A stretch of 64,000 bases of DNA from Pseudanabaena sp. SR411 (lineage in GTDB: Bacteria > Cyanobacteriota > Cyanobacteriia > Pseudanabaenales > Pseudanabaenaceae): the NCBI RefSeq assembly GCF_002251945.1, contig NZ_NDHW01000255.1, positions 26,039-90,038 of the forward strand. Direction: 5' to 3'. The notes under the pieces are model-generated. The model ran no database searches, was not told where the DNA came from, and saw nothing but the letters and a program-made list of their open reading frames with translations. This document shows positions 24,256-34,602 of the stretch, piece after piece. The translations under genes were made by a program, and so were the position numbers. How positions within the stretch are numbered: the first letter of the stretch is position 1; each line of letters starts with the position of its first letter.

Positions 24256-26745
24256 ATGTTTGAACGCTTTACAGAAAAAGCAATTAAAGTCATCATGCTG
24301 GCTCAAGAGGAAGCTCGCCGCCTCGGTCATAACTTTGTCGGCACAGAGCAAATCCTATTGGGTCTGATCGGAGAAGGAACTGGCGTTGCCGCCAAAGTAC
24401 TGAAGTCGATGGGTGTAAACCTCAAAGATGCCCGCATTGAGGTTGAAAAGATCATCGGACGCGGCTCTGGTTTTGTCGCAGTCGAAATTCCTTTCACACC
24501 TCGCGCCAAAAGAGTCCTAGAGTTGTCCTTAGAAGAAGCTCGCCAGTTAGGACATAACTATATCGGTACTGAGCATTTATTGCTAGGACTAATTCGCGAA
24601 GGCGAAGGTGTTGCCGCTAGAGTTTTAGAAAATTTGGGCGTAGATTTGTCCAAAGTCCGCACCCAAGTAATTCGGATGTTGGGTGAGACTGCCGAAGTCT
24701 CCGCAGGTGGCGGCTCATCAGGACGCACCAAAACCCCCACTCTTGACGAGTTTGGCTCCAATCTGACCCAGCTAGCCCAAGATGGCAAACTTGACCCCGT
24801 TGTGGGTCGTGAAAAAGAAATTGAACGAGTCATCCAGATTCTCGGTCGCCGTACCAAAAACAACCCTGTTTTGATCGGTGAACCAGGTGTGGGTAAAACC
24901 GCAATCGCTGAAGGTTTAGCTCAGCGTATTTCTAATAGTGATATCCCCGACATTTTGCAAGAAAAGCGGGTTGTTACTTTAGATATCGGCTTACTGGTCG
25001 CGGGTACAAAATATCGTGGTGAATTTGAGGAACGCCTCAAAAAGATCATGGAAGAAATTCGCACGGCTGGTAATGTGATCTTGGTAATTGATGAAGTCCA
25101 TACCCTGATTGGTGCTGGTGCTGCGGAAGGTGCGATCGATGCCGCCAACATTCTCAAGCCTGCCCTTGCCCGTGGCGAACTGCAATGCATCGGTGCAACT
25201 ACCCTTGATGAATATCGCAAGCATATCGAACGTGATGCCGCCCTTGAGCGCCGCTTCCAGCCCGTGATGGTCGGTGAGCCTAGTGTTGAAGAAACCATTG
25301 AAATTCTGATCGGTTTACGTCAGCGCTACGAAGAACACCACAAGCTGAAGATTGACGATGAAGCCCTAGTCGCTGCGGCGAAGTTATCCGATCGCTACAT
25401 CAGCGATCGCTTCTTGCCAGACAAAGCGATCGACTTAATCGATGAAGCTGGTTCGCGTGTGCGATTGATTAACTCACAATTGCCTCCTGCTGCCAAAGAA
25501 CTTGACAAAGAATTGCGTCAAACTCTCAAAGATAAGGATGATGCTGTTCGTAAGCAAGACTTTGATAAAGCTGCGGAATTGCGCGATAAGGAAATCGACC
25601 TCAAACAACAAATTCGCGCCCTCAGCCAAACCAAAAAGGCTGAAACTCCCGCCGAAGATGTACCTGAAATCCATGTGACCGAAGAGGACATCGCCTACAT
25701 CGTCAGTTCTTGGACTGGCGTACCTGTCCTCAAGATTACCGAATCCGAGTCCGTCAAGCTGATGCAGATGGAAGAAACCCTGCATAGCCGCGTAATCGGT
25801 CAGGATGAAGCAGTAAAAGCTATTTCCCGTGCGATCCGTCGCGCCCGTGTGGGTCTGAAGAGTCCTAACCGTCCGATCGCCAGCTTTATTTTCTCAGGGC
25901 CTACAGGTGTTGGTAAAACTGAGTTAACCAAAGCACTCGCCGCTTACTTCTTTGGTTCCGAAGATGCGATGATTCGTCTCGACATGTCGGAGTACATGGA
26001 GCGTCACACCGTATCCAAGCTGATCGGTTCACCTCCTGGCTATGTCGGCTACAACGAAGGTGGTCAGCTTACCGAAGCCGTACGTCGTCGCCCTTACACC
26101 GTCGTCCTATTCGACGAAATCGAGAAAGCTCACCCTGATGTCTTCAACTTGCTATTGCAAGTGCTTGAAGATGGACGCTTGACCGACTCGAAAGGTCGCA
26201 CCGTTGACTTCAAGAACACCCTGTTGATCATGACCTCTAACGTCGGCTCTAAAGTCATCGAAAAAGGTGGTGGTGGACTTGGCTTTGACTTTGCGGCTAG
26301 CCAAGAGGATGCGCTTTATACCCGCATTCGATCTCTGGTTAACGAAGAACTTAAGCAATACTTCCGTCCAGAGTTCCTCAACCGTCTTGACGAAATTATC
26401 GTCTTCCGTCAGTTGACTAAACCCGAAGTCAAGGAGATCGCCGATCTCATGCTCAACGAGTTCTTCAGACGGATGCTCGATAAGCATATCGTGCTTACGG
26501 TGACCGAGCGATTCAAGGATTTGCTTGTTCAAGAAGGCTATAACCCTAGCTACGGTGCGCGTCCACTACGTCGGGCAATCATGCGCTTACTCGAGGATTC
26601 TCTTGCTGAAGAGATCTTGACGGGTAAAGTCCGTGAAGGTGCATCGGTGCAAGTAGATGTCGATGACGATGGCAAAGTCAAAGTGATCGAACAAGAAGCT
26701 CTAAGTGGCTCTGAAAATAATCTTCAGTTGCTGCCATCAGCTTAA
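24256..26745 (+). CDS. clpC: ATP-dependent Clp protease ATPase subunit ClpC
   Basis: This 829-residue Hsp100 unfoldase has two N-terminal Clp repeats (about 1-145), a first AAA+ module ([23 protein letters not shown]), a UVR/M domain (about 420-460, [20 protein letters not shown]) and a second AAA+ module ([23 protein letters not shown]). The C-terminus carries the ClpP-interaction region before a short tail. It is the major cyanobacterial partner of ClpP/ClpR and handles soluble and stromal-type substrates. Size and order match cyanobacterial ClpC. A palindromic terminator follows. Confidence 0.98.
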   Translation: MFERFTEKAIKVIMLAQEEARRLGHNFVGTEQILLGLIGEGTGVAAKVLKSMGVNLKDARIEVEKIIGRGSGFVAVEIPFTPRAKRVLELSLEEARQLGHNYIGTEHLLLGLIREGEGVAARVLENLGVDLSKVRTQVIRMLGETAEVSAGGGSSGRTKTPTLDEFGSNLTQLAQDGKLDPVVGREKEIERVIQILGRRTKNNPVLIGEPGVGKTAIAEGLAQRISNSDIPDILQEKRVVTLDIGLLVAGTKYRGEFEERLKKIMEEIRTAGNVILVIDEVHTLIGAGAAEGAIDAANILKPALARGELQCIGATTLDEYRKHIERDAALERRFQPVMVGEPSVEETIEILIGLRQRYEEHHKLKIDDEALVAAAKLSDRYISDRFLPDKAIDLIDEAGSRVRLINSQLPPAAKELDKELRQTLKDKDDAVRKQDFDKAAELRDKEIDLKQQIRALSQTKKAETPAEDVPEIHVTEEDIAYIVSSWTGVPVLKITESESVKLMQMEETLHSRVIGQDEAVKAISRAIRRARVGLKSPNRPIASFIFSGPTGVGKTELTKALAAYFFGSEDAMIRLDMSEYMERHTVSKLIGSPPGYVGYNEGGQLTEAVRRRPYTVVLFDEIEKAHPDVFNLLLQVLEDGRLTDSKGRTVDFKNTLLIMTSNVGSKVIEKGGGGLGFDFAASQEDALYTRIRSLVNEELKQYFRPEFLNRLDEIIVFRQLTKPEVKEIADLMLNEFFRRMLDKHIVLTVTERFKDLLVQEGYNPSYGARPLRRAIMRLLEDSLAEEILTGKVREGASVQVDVDDDGKVKVIEQEALSGSENNLQLLPSA

Positions 26746-26750
26746 GATTG

Positions 26751-26791
26751 ATAAATGCAAGCCCTACGCTCAGCGCAGGGCTTGCATTTAT
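26751..26791. terminator. clpC terminator palindrome
   Basis: ATAAATGCAAGCCCT...AGGGCTTGCATTTAT with one internal mismatch encloses loop TCA, a few nt after the clpC stop. Confidence 0.75.
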
Positions 26792-26836
26792 CTAGATGTA
26801 GGTAACTTGCATAGCGCTAAATTTAAAACAAGCTTC

Positions 26837-27925
26837 ATGAATGCCAACCAGCGTAATATTGCCGTGAAATCTAATCCTCTGCCTCCTACAAAATTACAGT
26901 CGGTTGCAGGGGATTTGTCATCTGCGGAGATGCCTGAAGTTATTGTAGTGGCTGACCAGAATGAGGAGTATTTGGGGAATGTGCCTGCTCCTCTGACGAT
27001 CGCCGATGTTGAGGGTGGTGAACTTAAACCAATTCCGACTTCACTTACCAAAAAATCTCAGCCCGATCCAGAACCTGATCCTGAAATCTCGCAAGTTCGT
27101 TTTAAGACCCTTGATGGCAAGTTGAATCTGTTGTTACCAACTGACAAGAAGATCAAGTTGCCATTTAATAAATCGAATGATAACGGCGAAATTCCTCCAA
27201 TTGGGCTGGATAGCAATCAGTTCAATAATTCTGAGACTTCACTGCTGACCTTAACTTGGGAAGAAATACTTTCTCAGCTAGAGCAACGTATGGCGGCGAG
27301 TGGGCATGACTGGAAACCGCGTACACAAGTATATTTGCAATCAGGCGATCGCCTCTTGGACACGCGCCAACTCCAAGAATTATCTGAGGCCTTGCAAAAT
27401 TATCAACTTTTGCTGCATTGTATAGTCACCAATCGCCGTCAAACTGCGGTTAATGCTGCTAGTATGGGCTTCTGCGTAGAGCAAGGGACAATCTTTCGTG
27501 AGCTGCTAGGATTTAATCCAATTCCTAACGCACCGACGGATGATCCGCTATACATTAAGATGACCGTAAGATCGGGTACAGAAATTCGTCACTCTGGCAG
27601 TATTATTGTCTTCGGTGATGTCAATGCTGGTGCAGAACTAATTTCTGAAGGTGATATTATTGTGTGCGGCAAGCTCAAAGGCATGGCTCATGCAGGTGCT
27701 AAAGGCAATGCCCAAGCCGTAGTCATGGCTTTACACCTTAATGCAACCCAAGTTAGGATTGCGAGTTTTATTGCCCGTGTTGAGAGTCCGACTACTTCTT
27801 TCTGCCCAGAAGTCGCATTTGTAAGTACGCAAGGTACTCCTGCGATTAAAATTGTCCAAGTTGTTGATTTTTCAGCATTTAATCATTCTTCGCTAAACTA
27901 TCCATCGCTAATCAGTAATTCGTAA
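26837..27925 (+). CDS. minC: septum site-determining protein MinC
   Basis: This 362-residue protein starts at MNANQRNIAVKSNPLPP; the longer frame from 26705 overlaps clpC and is not used. A long disordered N-terminus (about 1-130) precedes the MinC N-domain-like part and the C-terminal beta-helix (about 245-350), which shows RSGTEIRHSGSIIVFGDVNA, GAELISEGDIIVCGKLKG and HAGAKGNAQAVV. MinC blocks FtsZ assembly away from midcell. It is the first gene of minC-minD-minE and ends 2 nt before minD. Confidence 0.92.
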   Translation: MNANQRNIAVKSNPLPPTKLQSVAGDLSSAEMPEVIVVADQNEEYLGNVPAPLTIADVEGGELKPIPTSLTKKSQPDPEPDPEISQVRFKTLDGKLNLLLPTDKKIKLPFNKSNDNGEIPPIGLDSNQFNNSETSLLTLTWEEILSQLEQRMAASGHDWKPRTQVYLQSGDRLLDTRQLQELSEALQNYQLLLHCIVTNRRQTAVNAASMGFCVEQGTIFRELLGFNPIPNAPTDDPLYIKMTVRSGTEIRHSGSIIVFGDVNAGAELISEGDIIVCGKLKGMAHAGAKGNAQAVVMALHLNATQVRIASFIARVESPTTSFCPEVAFVSTQGTPAIKIVQVVDFSAFNHSSLNYPSLISNS

Positions 27926-27927
27926 AC

Positions 27928-28731
27928 ATGAGTCGCATTATCGTTGTTACCTCTGGTAAAGGTGGTGTCGGCAAGACCACATCTTCAGCAAATCTCGGCA
28001 TGGCGCTCGCCAAACTAGGACGCAAAGTGGTTTTGGTGGATGCTGACTTTGGCTTACGCAATCTCGATCTTTTATTGGGATTAGAAAATCGCATTGTATA
28101 TACAGCTTTAGAAGTGATTGCGCGAGAATGTAAACTCGACCAAGCCCTAGTTAAAGATAAGCGTCAGCCTAATCTGTCTTTATTAGCAGCTCCCCAAACT
28201 CGCAATAAAACTGCAATTACGGCTGCACATATGAAAGCTTTAGTTGAAGTTTTGGGTCGATATTTTGATTATGTTTTAATTGATTGTCCTGCTGGTATTG
28301 AGTCGGGATTTCAAAATGCGATCGCTGGGGCAAAAGAGGCGATCGTTGTGACGACCCCCGAAATTTCGGCGGTGCGAGATGCCGATCGCGTGGTTGGTTT
28401 ACTAGAAGCAAATCGAATTACGGATATTAAATTAATTTTGAACCGTATTCGCCCAGCTATGGTAAAAAACAACGACATGATGAGTGTCGAAGATGTACTA
28501 GATATTTTGTCTGTTAAATTAATTGGCGTAATTCCTGATGACGAACAGGTGATCGTTTCTACTAATAAAGGGGAACCATTGGTGTTGTCAGATAAACCAT
28601 CTCTGGCAGGCACTGCCTATGAAAATGTGGCAAAACGTCTTGAGGGAAAAAACATTGAGTTTTTACAGCTCGAAGCTCCTCCTAAAGGATTTTTGGCGCG
28701 TCTGTCAAGCTGGATTAGTGGGAACTCCTGA
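27928..28731 (+). CDS. minD: septum site-determining ATPase MinD
   Basis: This 267-residue ParA/MinD-type ATPase has a deviant Walker A (SGKGGVGKTTSSANLG), DADFGLRNLD, and Walker B in YVLIDCPAGIESG. The C-terminal stretch (PPKGFLARLSSWISG) can form the amphipathic membrane-targeting helix. MinD recruits MinC to the membrane and is cycled off by MinE, whose gene follows 8 nt downstream. Full length and well conserved. Confidence 0.97.
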   Translation: MSRIIVVTSGKGGVGKTTSSANLGMALAKLGRKVVLVDADFGLRNLDLLLGLENRIVYTALEVIARECKLDQALVKDKRQPNLSLLAAPQTRNKTAITAAHMKALVEVLGRYFDYVLIDCPAGIESGFQNAIAGAKEAIVVTTPEISAVRDADRVVGLLEANRITDIKLILNRIRPAMVKNNDMMSVEDVLDILSVKLIGVIPDDEQVIVSTNKGEPLVLSDKPSLAGTAYENVAKRLEGKNIEFLQLEAPPKGFLARLSSWISGNS

Positions 28732-28739
28732 GGTTTGAG

Positions 28740-29525
28740 ATGATTTCAACACTGCTCGATCGCCTATTTCAAAGAAGTAACGTCCCAAGTGGGGCAAAAG
28801 TCAAGCAGCGGTTGAAATTTATCCTTGCCCATGATCGTGCGGCGATCGAGCCACAGGTATTTGAAAATATGCGCCATGAGATTATGCGTGTAGTTTCTAA
28901 ATATGTGGAACTTGATGAAAATACTTTAGATATTCGCCTAGAGTCTGATAAGCGGATGACAGCATTGATTGCAAATTTACCAATCAGGATGGTACGTGAA
29001 GATCTACCTGATCTGGTTAGTCTTTTTGATGAACCCACTGAAGAAGTCAATACATCAAATAATTCTGAATCCTTATCTCTAGAAATGGATCAGTCAGCTG
29101 AAGATGCTCTTGATGCGATCGCGGCAAAGGAAAATATCAAATCGACCACAGAGGATATTTCTCCTGAGAGTCTTGCGGTAATTGCAGAACGGACTATCGA
29201 AGTTACTAGCAAAATCAGAACTGCTGCAAATAAGTCGCAAAATGAGGAACTCAGCGATCGCGCCGTAGTAGAAGCTGATATACCCCAAAATGAAAATGTC
29301 ATTATGGATATTGCTGAAAGTTCTGAGTCAGCTAATTCTGACGTTGTATTAGAGGACTCTGTTAATGATCAGCATGAAGAATTAGAAGAACTTAATGAGC
29401 AGTCAAGTGATCAGTTGGAGTTATCTTTAGGTTTACCTGATTCTCTAGAATCTCAAGAAGTATTAGTTGAAGAATCTCCCAAACTTTATAACCAAGAGCA
29501 AGAGTGTAATGATCGCGAAACATGA
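28740..29525 (+). CDS. minE: MinE with a long acidic C-terminal extension
   Basis: This 261-residue protein has a normal MinE core in residues 1-90: an amphipathic start (MISTLLDRLFQR), the anti-MinCD region (AKVKQRLKFILAHDRAAIEP), and the topological-specificity part (VSKYVELDENTLDIRLESDKR). About 165 further residues are acidic and low-complexity (DEPTEEVNTSNNSES..., EDSVNDQHEELEELNEQ). MinE proteins are usually 80-105 residues, so the tail is unusual. Its 3' end overlaps the acyltransferase start (ATGA). Confidence 0.9.
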   Translation: MISTLLDRLFQRSNVPSGAKVKQRLKFILAHDRAAIEPQVFENMRHEIMRVVSKYVELDENTLDIRLESDKRMTALIANLPIRMVREDLPDLVSLFDEPTEEVNTSNNSESLSLEMDQSAEDALDAIAAKENIKSTTEDISPESLAVIAERTIEVTSKIRTAANKSQNEELSDRAVVEADIPQNENVIMDIAESSESANSDVVLEDSVNDQHEELEELNEQSSDQLELSLGLPDSLESQEVLVEESPKLYNQEQECNDRET

Positions 29526-30985
29526 TTTTTGCATCAGCTCTGTTTCTATTTCTATTTTTACCGCTCACCTTAGCAGGATATTTCCTGATTAGCTCAAAGT
29601 TACTGTATCTACGGAATATTTTTCTGTTGATCATGAGCTTGATTTTTTATGCATGGGGAGAACCAGTTTATGTGTTCCTCATGATTGCTTCTATATTGCT
29701 GAATTATATATCAGGGCTACTATTACATTTTCAGCGTCAAAAACTGTTCCCATTCATTAACGAAAAGCAGATCCTTTTTAGCTCAATTGTGATTAATTTA
29801 GGGTTGTTATTCTATTTTAAATATGCCAATTTTTTTATTAACAATCTCAACTTAGTTCTACACAATCTTTCAATTCCAGCGATCGCCTATTCTCAAGTTC
29901 CATTACCGATAGGGATATCCTTTTTTACTTTTCAAGCGATGTCCTACGTGATTGATGTTTATCGTCAAGAAACCGATGTGCAGTTAAATCCGATTAATTG
30001 TGGACTATACGTGAGTCTATTTCCCCAACTCATTGCGGGACCGATTGTCCGTTACCATGATGTTGCTAAGCAGATTGTGTCGCGAACTGTCACTAGACCA
30101 CAATTTTCGGCAGGAATTCAGAGATTTATTTTTGGGTTAGCTAAAAAGACAATGCTTGCCAATCCATTAGGGGAAGTCGCTGATAAAATTTTTGCCGTCC
30201 CAGTCAGTGAAGTTACAACAGGCATGGCTTGGTTAGGGATTGTTTGCTATACATTACAGGTTTATTTTGATTTCTCAGGATATTCCGACATGGCGATCGG
30301 ATTAGGGCGACTTTTTGGTTTTGAATTTCTAGAGAATTTTAATTATCCATATGTGGCTCAATCCATGCGAGACTTTTGGCGCAGATGGCATATTTCTCTA
30401 TCAACTTGGTTTCGTGATTATCTATATATTCCTTTGGGCGGCAATCGTGGCTCTGCACTGAGGACATATTTCAATTTGTGGATAGTGTTTCTACTATGTG
30501 GGCTATGGCATGGCGCGAGTTGGAATTTTGTCATTTGGGGAGCCTTGCACGGAGCCTATTTGGTAATTGAGAGAATGGGATGGCATAAATATCTTGATAG
30601 CTTGTGGCAACCACTAAGGCATTTGTACACGTTATTACTAGTAATGGTTGGATGGGTATTCTTTCGATCAGAATCTGTGAGCCAAGCAATCCAATATTTA
30701 GGAAGTATGATTGGTGTTACTAATGCCGATGGGGTCGAATACTTTACACTGCTCTATTTTGATCTCAAAACTCTATTCAACTTAATCATTGGCTGTATAT
30801 TAGCAACACCAATAGCTATTTGGGTTACTAAACAATTACAAGAGAGAATTATTTCTCCTCAATTTAGTCAACTTCAGCCTGTGCTGTATGGTGGGTATTA
30901 TTCTCTTTTATTGAGTCTATTTATACTTTCCACTGCTAGTTTAGCCGCAGGAACTTATAATCCATTTATCTATTATCGCTTTTAA
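29522..30985 (+). CDS. MBOAT O-acyltransferase (AlgI-like)
   Basis: This 487-residue polytopic protein has the MBOAT hallmarks: PLPIGISFFTFQAMSYVIDVYR, LFPQLIAGPIVRY, YFDFSGYSDMAIGLGRLFGF, DFWRRWHISLSTWFRDYLYI, and the catalytic His region LWHGASWNFVIWGALHG. AlgI-type members move acetyl groups across the membrane for polysaccharide O-acetylation, working with an AlgJ/AlgX partner such as the one encoded next. The ATG overlaps the minE stop by 4 nt, so it is translationally coupled to the min operon. Confidence 0.95.
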   Translation: MIFASALFLFLFLPLTLAGYFLISSKLLYLRNIFLLIMSLIFYAWGEPVYVFLMIASILLNYISGLLLHFQRQKLFPFINEKQILFSSIVINLGLLFYFKYANFFINNLNLVLHNLSIPAIAYSQVPLPIGISFFTFQAMSYVIDVYRQETDVQLNPINCGLYVSLFPQLIAGPIVRYHDVAKQIVSRTVTRPQFSAGIQRFIFGLAKKTMLANPLGEVADKIFAVPVSEVTTGMAWLGIVCYTLQVYFDFSGYSDMAIGLGRLFGFEFLENFNYPYVAQSMRDFWRRWHISLSTWFRDYLYIPLGGNRGSALRTYFNLWIVFLLCGLWHGASWNFVIWGALHGAYLVIERMGWHKYLDSLWQPLRHLYTLLLVMVGWVFFRSESVSQAIQYLGSMIGVTNADGVEYFTLLYFDLKTLFNLIIGCILATPIAIWVTKQLQERIISPQFSQLQPVLYGGYYSLLLSLFILSTASLAAGTYNPFIYYRF

Positions 30986-30995
30986 TAGATGTTAC

Positions 30996-31075
30996 GTGGA
31001 ACGCTGAGATTGGGGCTTGGAGACCAAGCCCCTACTTTTACAAATATGTAGGGATTTGGTCTCCAAATCCTCTTT
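30996..31075. repeat. two small hairpins between the acyltransferase genes
   Basis: GGGGCTTGGAGACCAAGCCCC and, shortly after, GATTTGGTCTCCAAATC form two related hairpins with loops AGA and TCT. Such 'TTGGAGACCAAG' elements look like a dispersed repeat; their function is unknown. Confidence 0.5.
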
Positions 31076-31109
31076 TAATTTACAAATCTCTAGACAAATT
31101 GCTTGCTCT

Positions 31110-32234
31110 ATGCAGACAGAAGATCATAAAAATAAAGTATCTCGGACATTTGACAATCTATTGATTGCAACTTTTATCATTGGTCTGTTTTTACCTCTAG
31201 TCTTAACCCATAACCGTAAAGAATCGCTTACAGAAAAACGTAAGCTTGCTGATTTTCCTAAATTAGAATGGAGTCCAAGAGCTTTAACTAAATTTCCATC
31301 ACAGTTTGAATTATTCTTTAATGACCATTTCGGATTACGCGATCAACTCACTCAGATTTATTCCCTCTATAGCATTCTCTTGAAAAGCTCCTCTAATCCT
31401 AAAGTACTGATTGGAGTTGATGATTGGTTGTTTTATATTAATCCTGCGGCGGGTAATAGTCTTGAGGATTATCGAAGAAATGATCCTTTGACACCAGAGG
31501 AACTTAGAAGTTGGAAAATTGGATTAGAAGAAAAACATGCATGGTTAAAACAACAGGGTATTCCCTATCTTTTTATAGTTATCCCTGACAAATATTCTAT
31601 TTATCCAGAATATATACCTAAACATATTCGTCAAGTCGGTAAGCAAACCCGCCTTGAACAACTGATAGATTATATGAAGAATTCAGAAGTACCAGTTCTA
31701 GATTTGAGACCTGCTTTATTCAAAGCAAAGCCACAAGGACAACTGTTTTATAAAACGGATACGCATTGGAATGACTTTGGTGCAGCGATCGCCCAGTATG
31801 AAATTCTCCGAGCAATCCAAAAGTTTTATCCAAATCTTAATCCAAGGAATTACTCTTGGCAGGATTTTAGGTTGACGGAATATAAGTCAGGGGATATTGC
31901 AAATATGTTGAATATTTCTTACTTTCTTAAGGAAATGGCTCCTGAATTACGCAAACCATTACCTATATGTGATCAACATATTGTAGAGAAGCATCCTGAA
32001 GATCAGATGAAAGCTACCTTCTTTACGGATTGTCGTACCGATGCGCCAAGAGCATTAATTTTTAGAGATTCATTTTTTATTGCTTTGCAACCCTATATTT
32101 CTCAGCATTTTGCTAAAACCGTTTATGTTTGGGAATGGCCAGATCTCAATTTAATTAAGAAATATCAGCAATACAATCAGCCTAATATTGTGATCGAAGC
32201 CCGCGTAGAAAGACATTTAAAGTTCATCAAATAA
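31110..32234 (+). CDS. AlgJ/AlgX-like acetyltransferase partner (SGNH-like)
   Basis: This 374-residue protein starts at MQTEDHKNKVSRTFDNLLIA; upstream residues read through the hairpin repeats. One transmembrane segment (about 16-34) is followed by an extracytoplasmic AlgX/AlgJ domain: FFNDHFGLRDQL, GVDDWLFYI, IPDKYSIYPEYIP, FYKTDTHWNDFGA and ALIFRDSF. DTHWN and RDSF are the SGNH-type Asp-His and Ser sites used to transfer acetyl groups to sugars. It acts with the preceding MBOAT protein, probably on an exopolysaccharide. Confidence 0.88.
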   Translation: MQTEDHKNKVSRTFDNLLIATFIIGLFLPLVLTHNRKESLTEKRKLADFPKLEWSPRALTKFPSQFELFFNDHFGLRDQLTQIYSLYSILLKSSSNPKVLIGVDDWLFYINPAAGNSLEDYRRNDPLTPEELRSWKIGLEEKHAWLKQQGIPYLFIVIPDKYSIYPEYIPKHIRQVGKQTRLEQLIDYMKNSEVPVLDLRPALFKAKPQGQLFYKTDTHWNDFGAAIAQYEILRAIQKFYPNLNPRNYSWQDFRLTEYKSGDIANMLNISYFLKEMAPELRKPLPICDQHIVEKHPEDQMKATFFTDCRTDAPRALIFRDSFFIALQPYISQHFAKTVYVWEWPDLNLIKKYQQYNQPNIVIEARVERHLKFIK

Positions 32235-32259
32235 GAAGTCGGAGCCTTGCGCCGACTTC

Positions 32260-33486
32260 TTATTTAGTGTCGTCATACTTTTGGAAATTGGTACTAGGCT
32301 CACACAAAACTAGAATCGCAGTCAGATTGTCATGACCATTAACGTTGTTCCCTAACTCAATAAGATTATCTAAACCTGTTTGTAAATCGGTTTCCTTATT
32401 TAAAATTGGTAGTAAATGCGATCGCCAATTATCCTCGATCACATCGTTATCACACAAACCATCAGAACACAACAAAAATAAAGTGGGTTCAGTTAATGCA
32501 AAAAAATCAATAGCTGGCTCTAGGCGATCGCTATGATTCGGTCCCAGCGCTTGAGTAAGCTGATGAGCATCAGGTCTAGCCCTTGCAACTTCAATCTCCA
32601 CACCAAGATCGATTAACTGATTGAGAACCTCATGATCGCGAGTAATTTGCTCTAATTTGGCTTCTAATTTTAATTCTTGATGAGAATTCGTAACTTTGTA
32701 TATACGACTATCGCCAATATGGGCAATGAGAACGTTAAGATCATGAATTGCTAAAACAACCAAAGTTGTTCCCATTCGCCCCAGTGATTGCCTCTGTTCG
32801 GTTTCATTCTTAGCAAAAATCTCTTGATTTGCCTTGCAGATAATTTCATTGATTTTTTTCTCGCCTGGTAAAGTATCGATCCAAAAAGGACGAAACTGCT
32901 CCGTAATAGAATTAATCGCGATCGCACTCGCTACCTCGCCCCCCTCGTGTCCACCCATGCCATCGCACAACACAAATAACCCTCGATGACTGCGATCGCT
33001 GATCTGGCTTTTGCCATTGATGCTACGAGTTTGAAAAATGGTGACAAAATCGTCTTCATTGCGATCGCGCTGAATTCCCACATCAGTCTTGCCAGCATAG
33101 GTTAGATCCTGTAGATGCATGGTTGAAGATACAACCATCGTCATTTCCGACTCAACATCTGACTCAACAGCGGCAAAGTCTTCTAAATTGAATTCTAGTG
33201 GCAATTCTTCTTCCAGAGCAAATCCCTTGGAAAATTCTTCCGAAAATTCCTCTGCATCGCTCACTACTTGAGAAGATGCCAAATCTTCTACCTGAATTTT
33301 GATTTCTTCTAATATAGACTCTAAATTTAATGGTCGTGTTGGGACTGAAGAAGGTTGTATAGCAACATCTCCAAGAAGATTTAAAGTTGGATCTATAGCA
33401 ATTTCTACAGCAATTTTAGTGCCGCAGAATTGGCAAAATTGGTGACTATCAGGATTTACAGCTTTACAACTAGGACAGATGCTCAT
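32260..33486 (-). CDS. PP2C-type protein phosphatase with N-terminal zinc ribbon
   Basis: This 408-residue protein begins with a zinc ribbon (Cys 4, 7, 18 and 21; ICPSCKAVNPDSHQFCQFCG), followed by an acidic linker to about residue 130. The PP2C domain shows DRNEDDF, LCDGMGGHEGGE, LGRMGTTLV, IGDSRIYK, LCSDGLCD and GHDNLTAILV, supplying the Asp ligands of the Mn/Mg site. It dephosphorylates Ser/Thr residues and may counter the WD40 kinase at 17-19 kb or others. The stop lies next to a short terminator shared with the convergent AlgJ-like gene. Confidence 0.92.
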   Translation of the reverse strand: MSICPSCKAVNPDSHQFCQFCGTKIAVEIAIDPTLNLLGDVAIQPSSVPTRPLNLESILEEIKIQVEDLASSQVVSDAEEFSEEFSKGFALEEELPLEFNLEDFAAVESDVESEMTMVVSSTMHLQDLTYAGKTDVGIQRDRNEDDFVTIFQTRSINGKSQISDRSHRGLFVLCDGMGGHEGGEVASAIAINSITEQFRPFWIDTLPGEKKINEIICKANQEIFAKNETEQRQSLGRMGTTLVVLAIHDLNVLIAHIGDSRIYKVTNSHQELKLEAKLEQITRDHEVLNQLIDLGVEIEVARARPDAHQLTQALGPNHSDRLEPAIDFFALTEPTLFLLCSDGLCDNDVIEDNWRSHLLPILNKETDLQTGLDNLIELGNNVNGHDNLTAILVLCEPSTNFQKYDDTK

Positions 33487-33560
33487 AATTATTCTTATGT
33501 TGGCACAATGCTATAGATTTAGACAGATAATAGAGAAGAAGAACTAAGGTAATCGCACCC

Positions 33561-34589
33561 ATGACTGATTCTACCAGACTCAATCCCGCTGATGAGATCG
33601 TCCTTGGACGAGACTTTATGACCCTTTCTCAGCATGTTCTCTCACAGTTTGGAACATTTTCGGCTGAAGCCTATGATCTGAGTGCATTGATGGGACGCAT
33701 TGGGTTAGCAGGCAAAACGATCGCTCGCCATCTTAGTCGTGCAGGTTTAGTGGAAAATGTGCTTGGGGTTACAGGTGAAGTCAATGTTCAGGGTGAAGCG
33801 GTCAAAAATATGGATCGCTATGCTAATCGTGTTTTTCTTCGCGCCTTTGAGCAGAGCGGCTTAGTCTGTCGGCTTGCTTCGGAGGAAATGGAGAAGCCCT
33901 ATTATATCCCTGAAAACTGTCCCATTGGTCGCTACACTTTACTTTATGATCCCATTGATGGCTCTAGCAATATTGACGTAAATTTAGCGATCGGTTCTAT
34001 CTTCTCGATTCGTCAACAAGAAGGGAATGATGAATCTGGAGAAGCTCTAGATTTATTGCAGTCGGGACGGAAACAAATTGGTGCAGGCTATATTCTCTAT
34101 GGCACAAGCACAATGCTGATTTATTCGCTGGGGAATGGCGTTCATGCCTTTACCCTCGATCCTAGTATTGGAGAATTCATTCTCTTTCAAGAGAATATTC
34201 ATATTCCTACTAAGGGTTCTATTTATAGTGTTAATGAAGGCAACTTCTGGCAATGGGAAGAACCAATGCGTGAATATGTCCGCTATATTCATCGCCAAGC
34301 AGGCAATACAGCACGTTATTCAGGAGCTTTAGTTGCGGATATTCATCGCATTCTTTTTCAAGGTGGGGTGTTTCTCTATCCAGGTACAGTTGGACATGCG
34401 GATGGAAAGTTACGCTTGCTTTACGAGTCTGCTCCTCTAGCATTTCTAATTGAGCAAGCAGGTGGTCGGGCGACTACAGGAACTCAAGAAATTCTTGATG
34501 TGATCCCCCAAAAATTACACAGCCGCACACCATTGATTATCGGTAGTTCTGAGAATGTCAAAGTAGTAGAGTCTTTTTTACAGAAATAG
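33561..34589 (+). CDS. fbp: class I fructose-1,6-bisphosphatase
   Basis: This 342-residue enzyme hydrolyses fructose-1,6-bisphosphate in the Calvin cycle and gluconeogenesis. Visible motifs are the metal site [16 protein letters not shown], a substrate loop [28 protein letters not shown], and [19 protein letters not shown] with the class I signature. Length fits the cyanobacterial F-I form, distinct from the bifunctional SBPase/FBPase. It is divergent from the PP2C gene with about 75 nt between. Confidence 0.96.
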   Translation: MTDSTRLNPADEIVLGRDFMTLSQHVLSQFGTFSAEAYDLSALMGRIGLAGKTIARHLSRAGLVENVLGVTGEVNVQGEAVKNMDRYANRVFLRAFEQSGLVCRLASEEMEKPYYIPENCPIGRYTLLYDPIDGSSNIDVNLAIGSIFSIRQQEGNDESGEALDLLQSGRKQIGAGYILYGTSTMLIYSLGNGVHAFTLDPSIGEFILFQENIHIPTKGSIYSVNEGNFWQWEEPMREYVRYIHRQAGNTARYSGALVADIHRILFQGGVFLYPGTVGHADGKLRLLYESAPLAFLIEQAGGRATTGTQEILDVIPQKLHSRTPLIIGSSENVKVVESFLQK

Positions 34590-34602
34590 TATTGCTATAC
34601 AT

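Noticed and set aside
24256..26745. Many long minus-strand ORFs inside clpC
   Set aside because: They are shadows of a highly conserved coding frame with biased codons.
26705..26836. Upstream extension of minC overlapping clpC
   Set aside because: It covers the clpC 3' end and its terminator hairpin; the ATG at 26837 gives a normal MinC.
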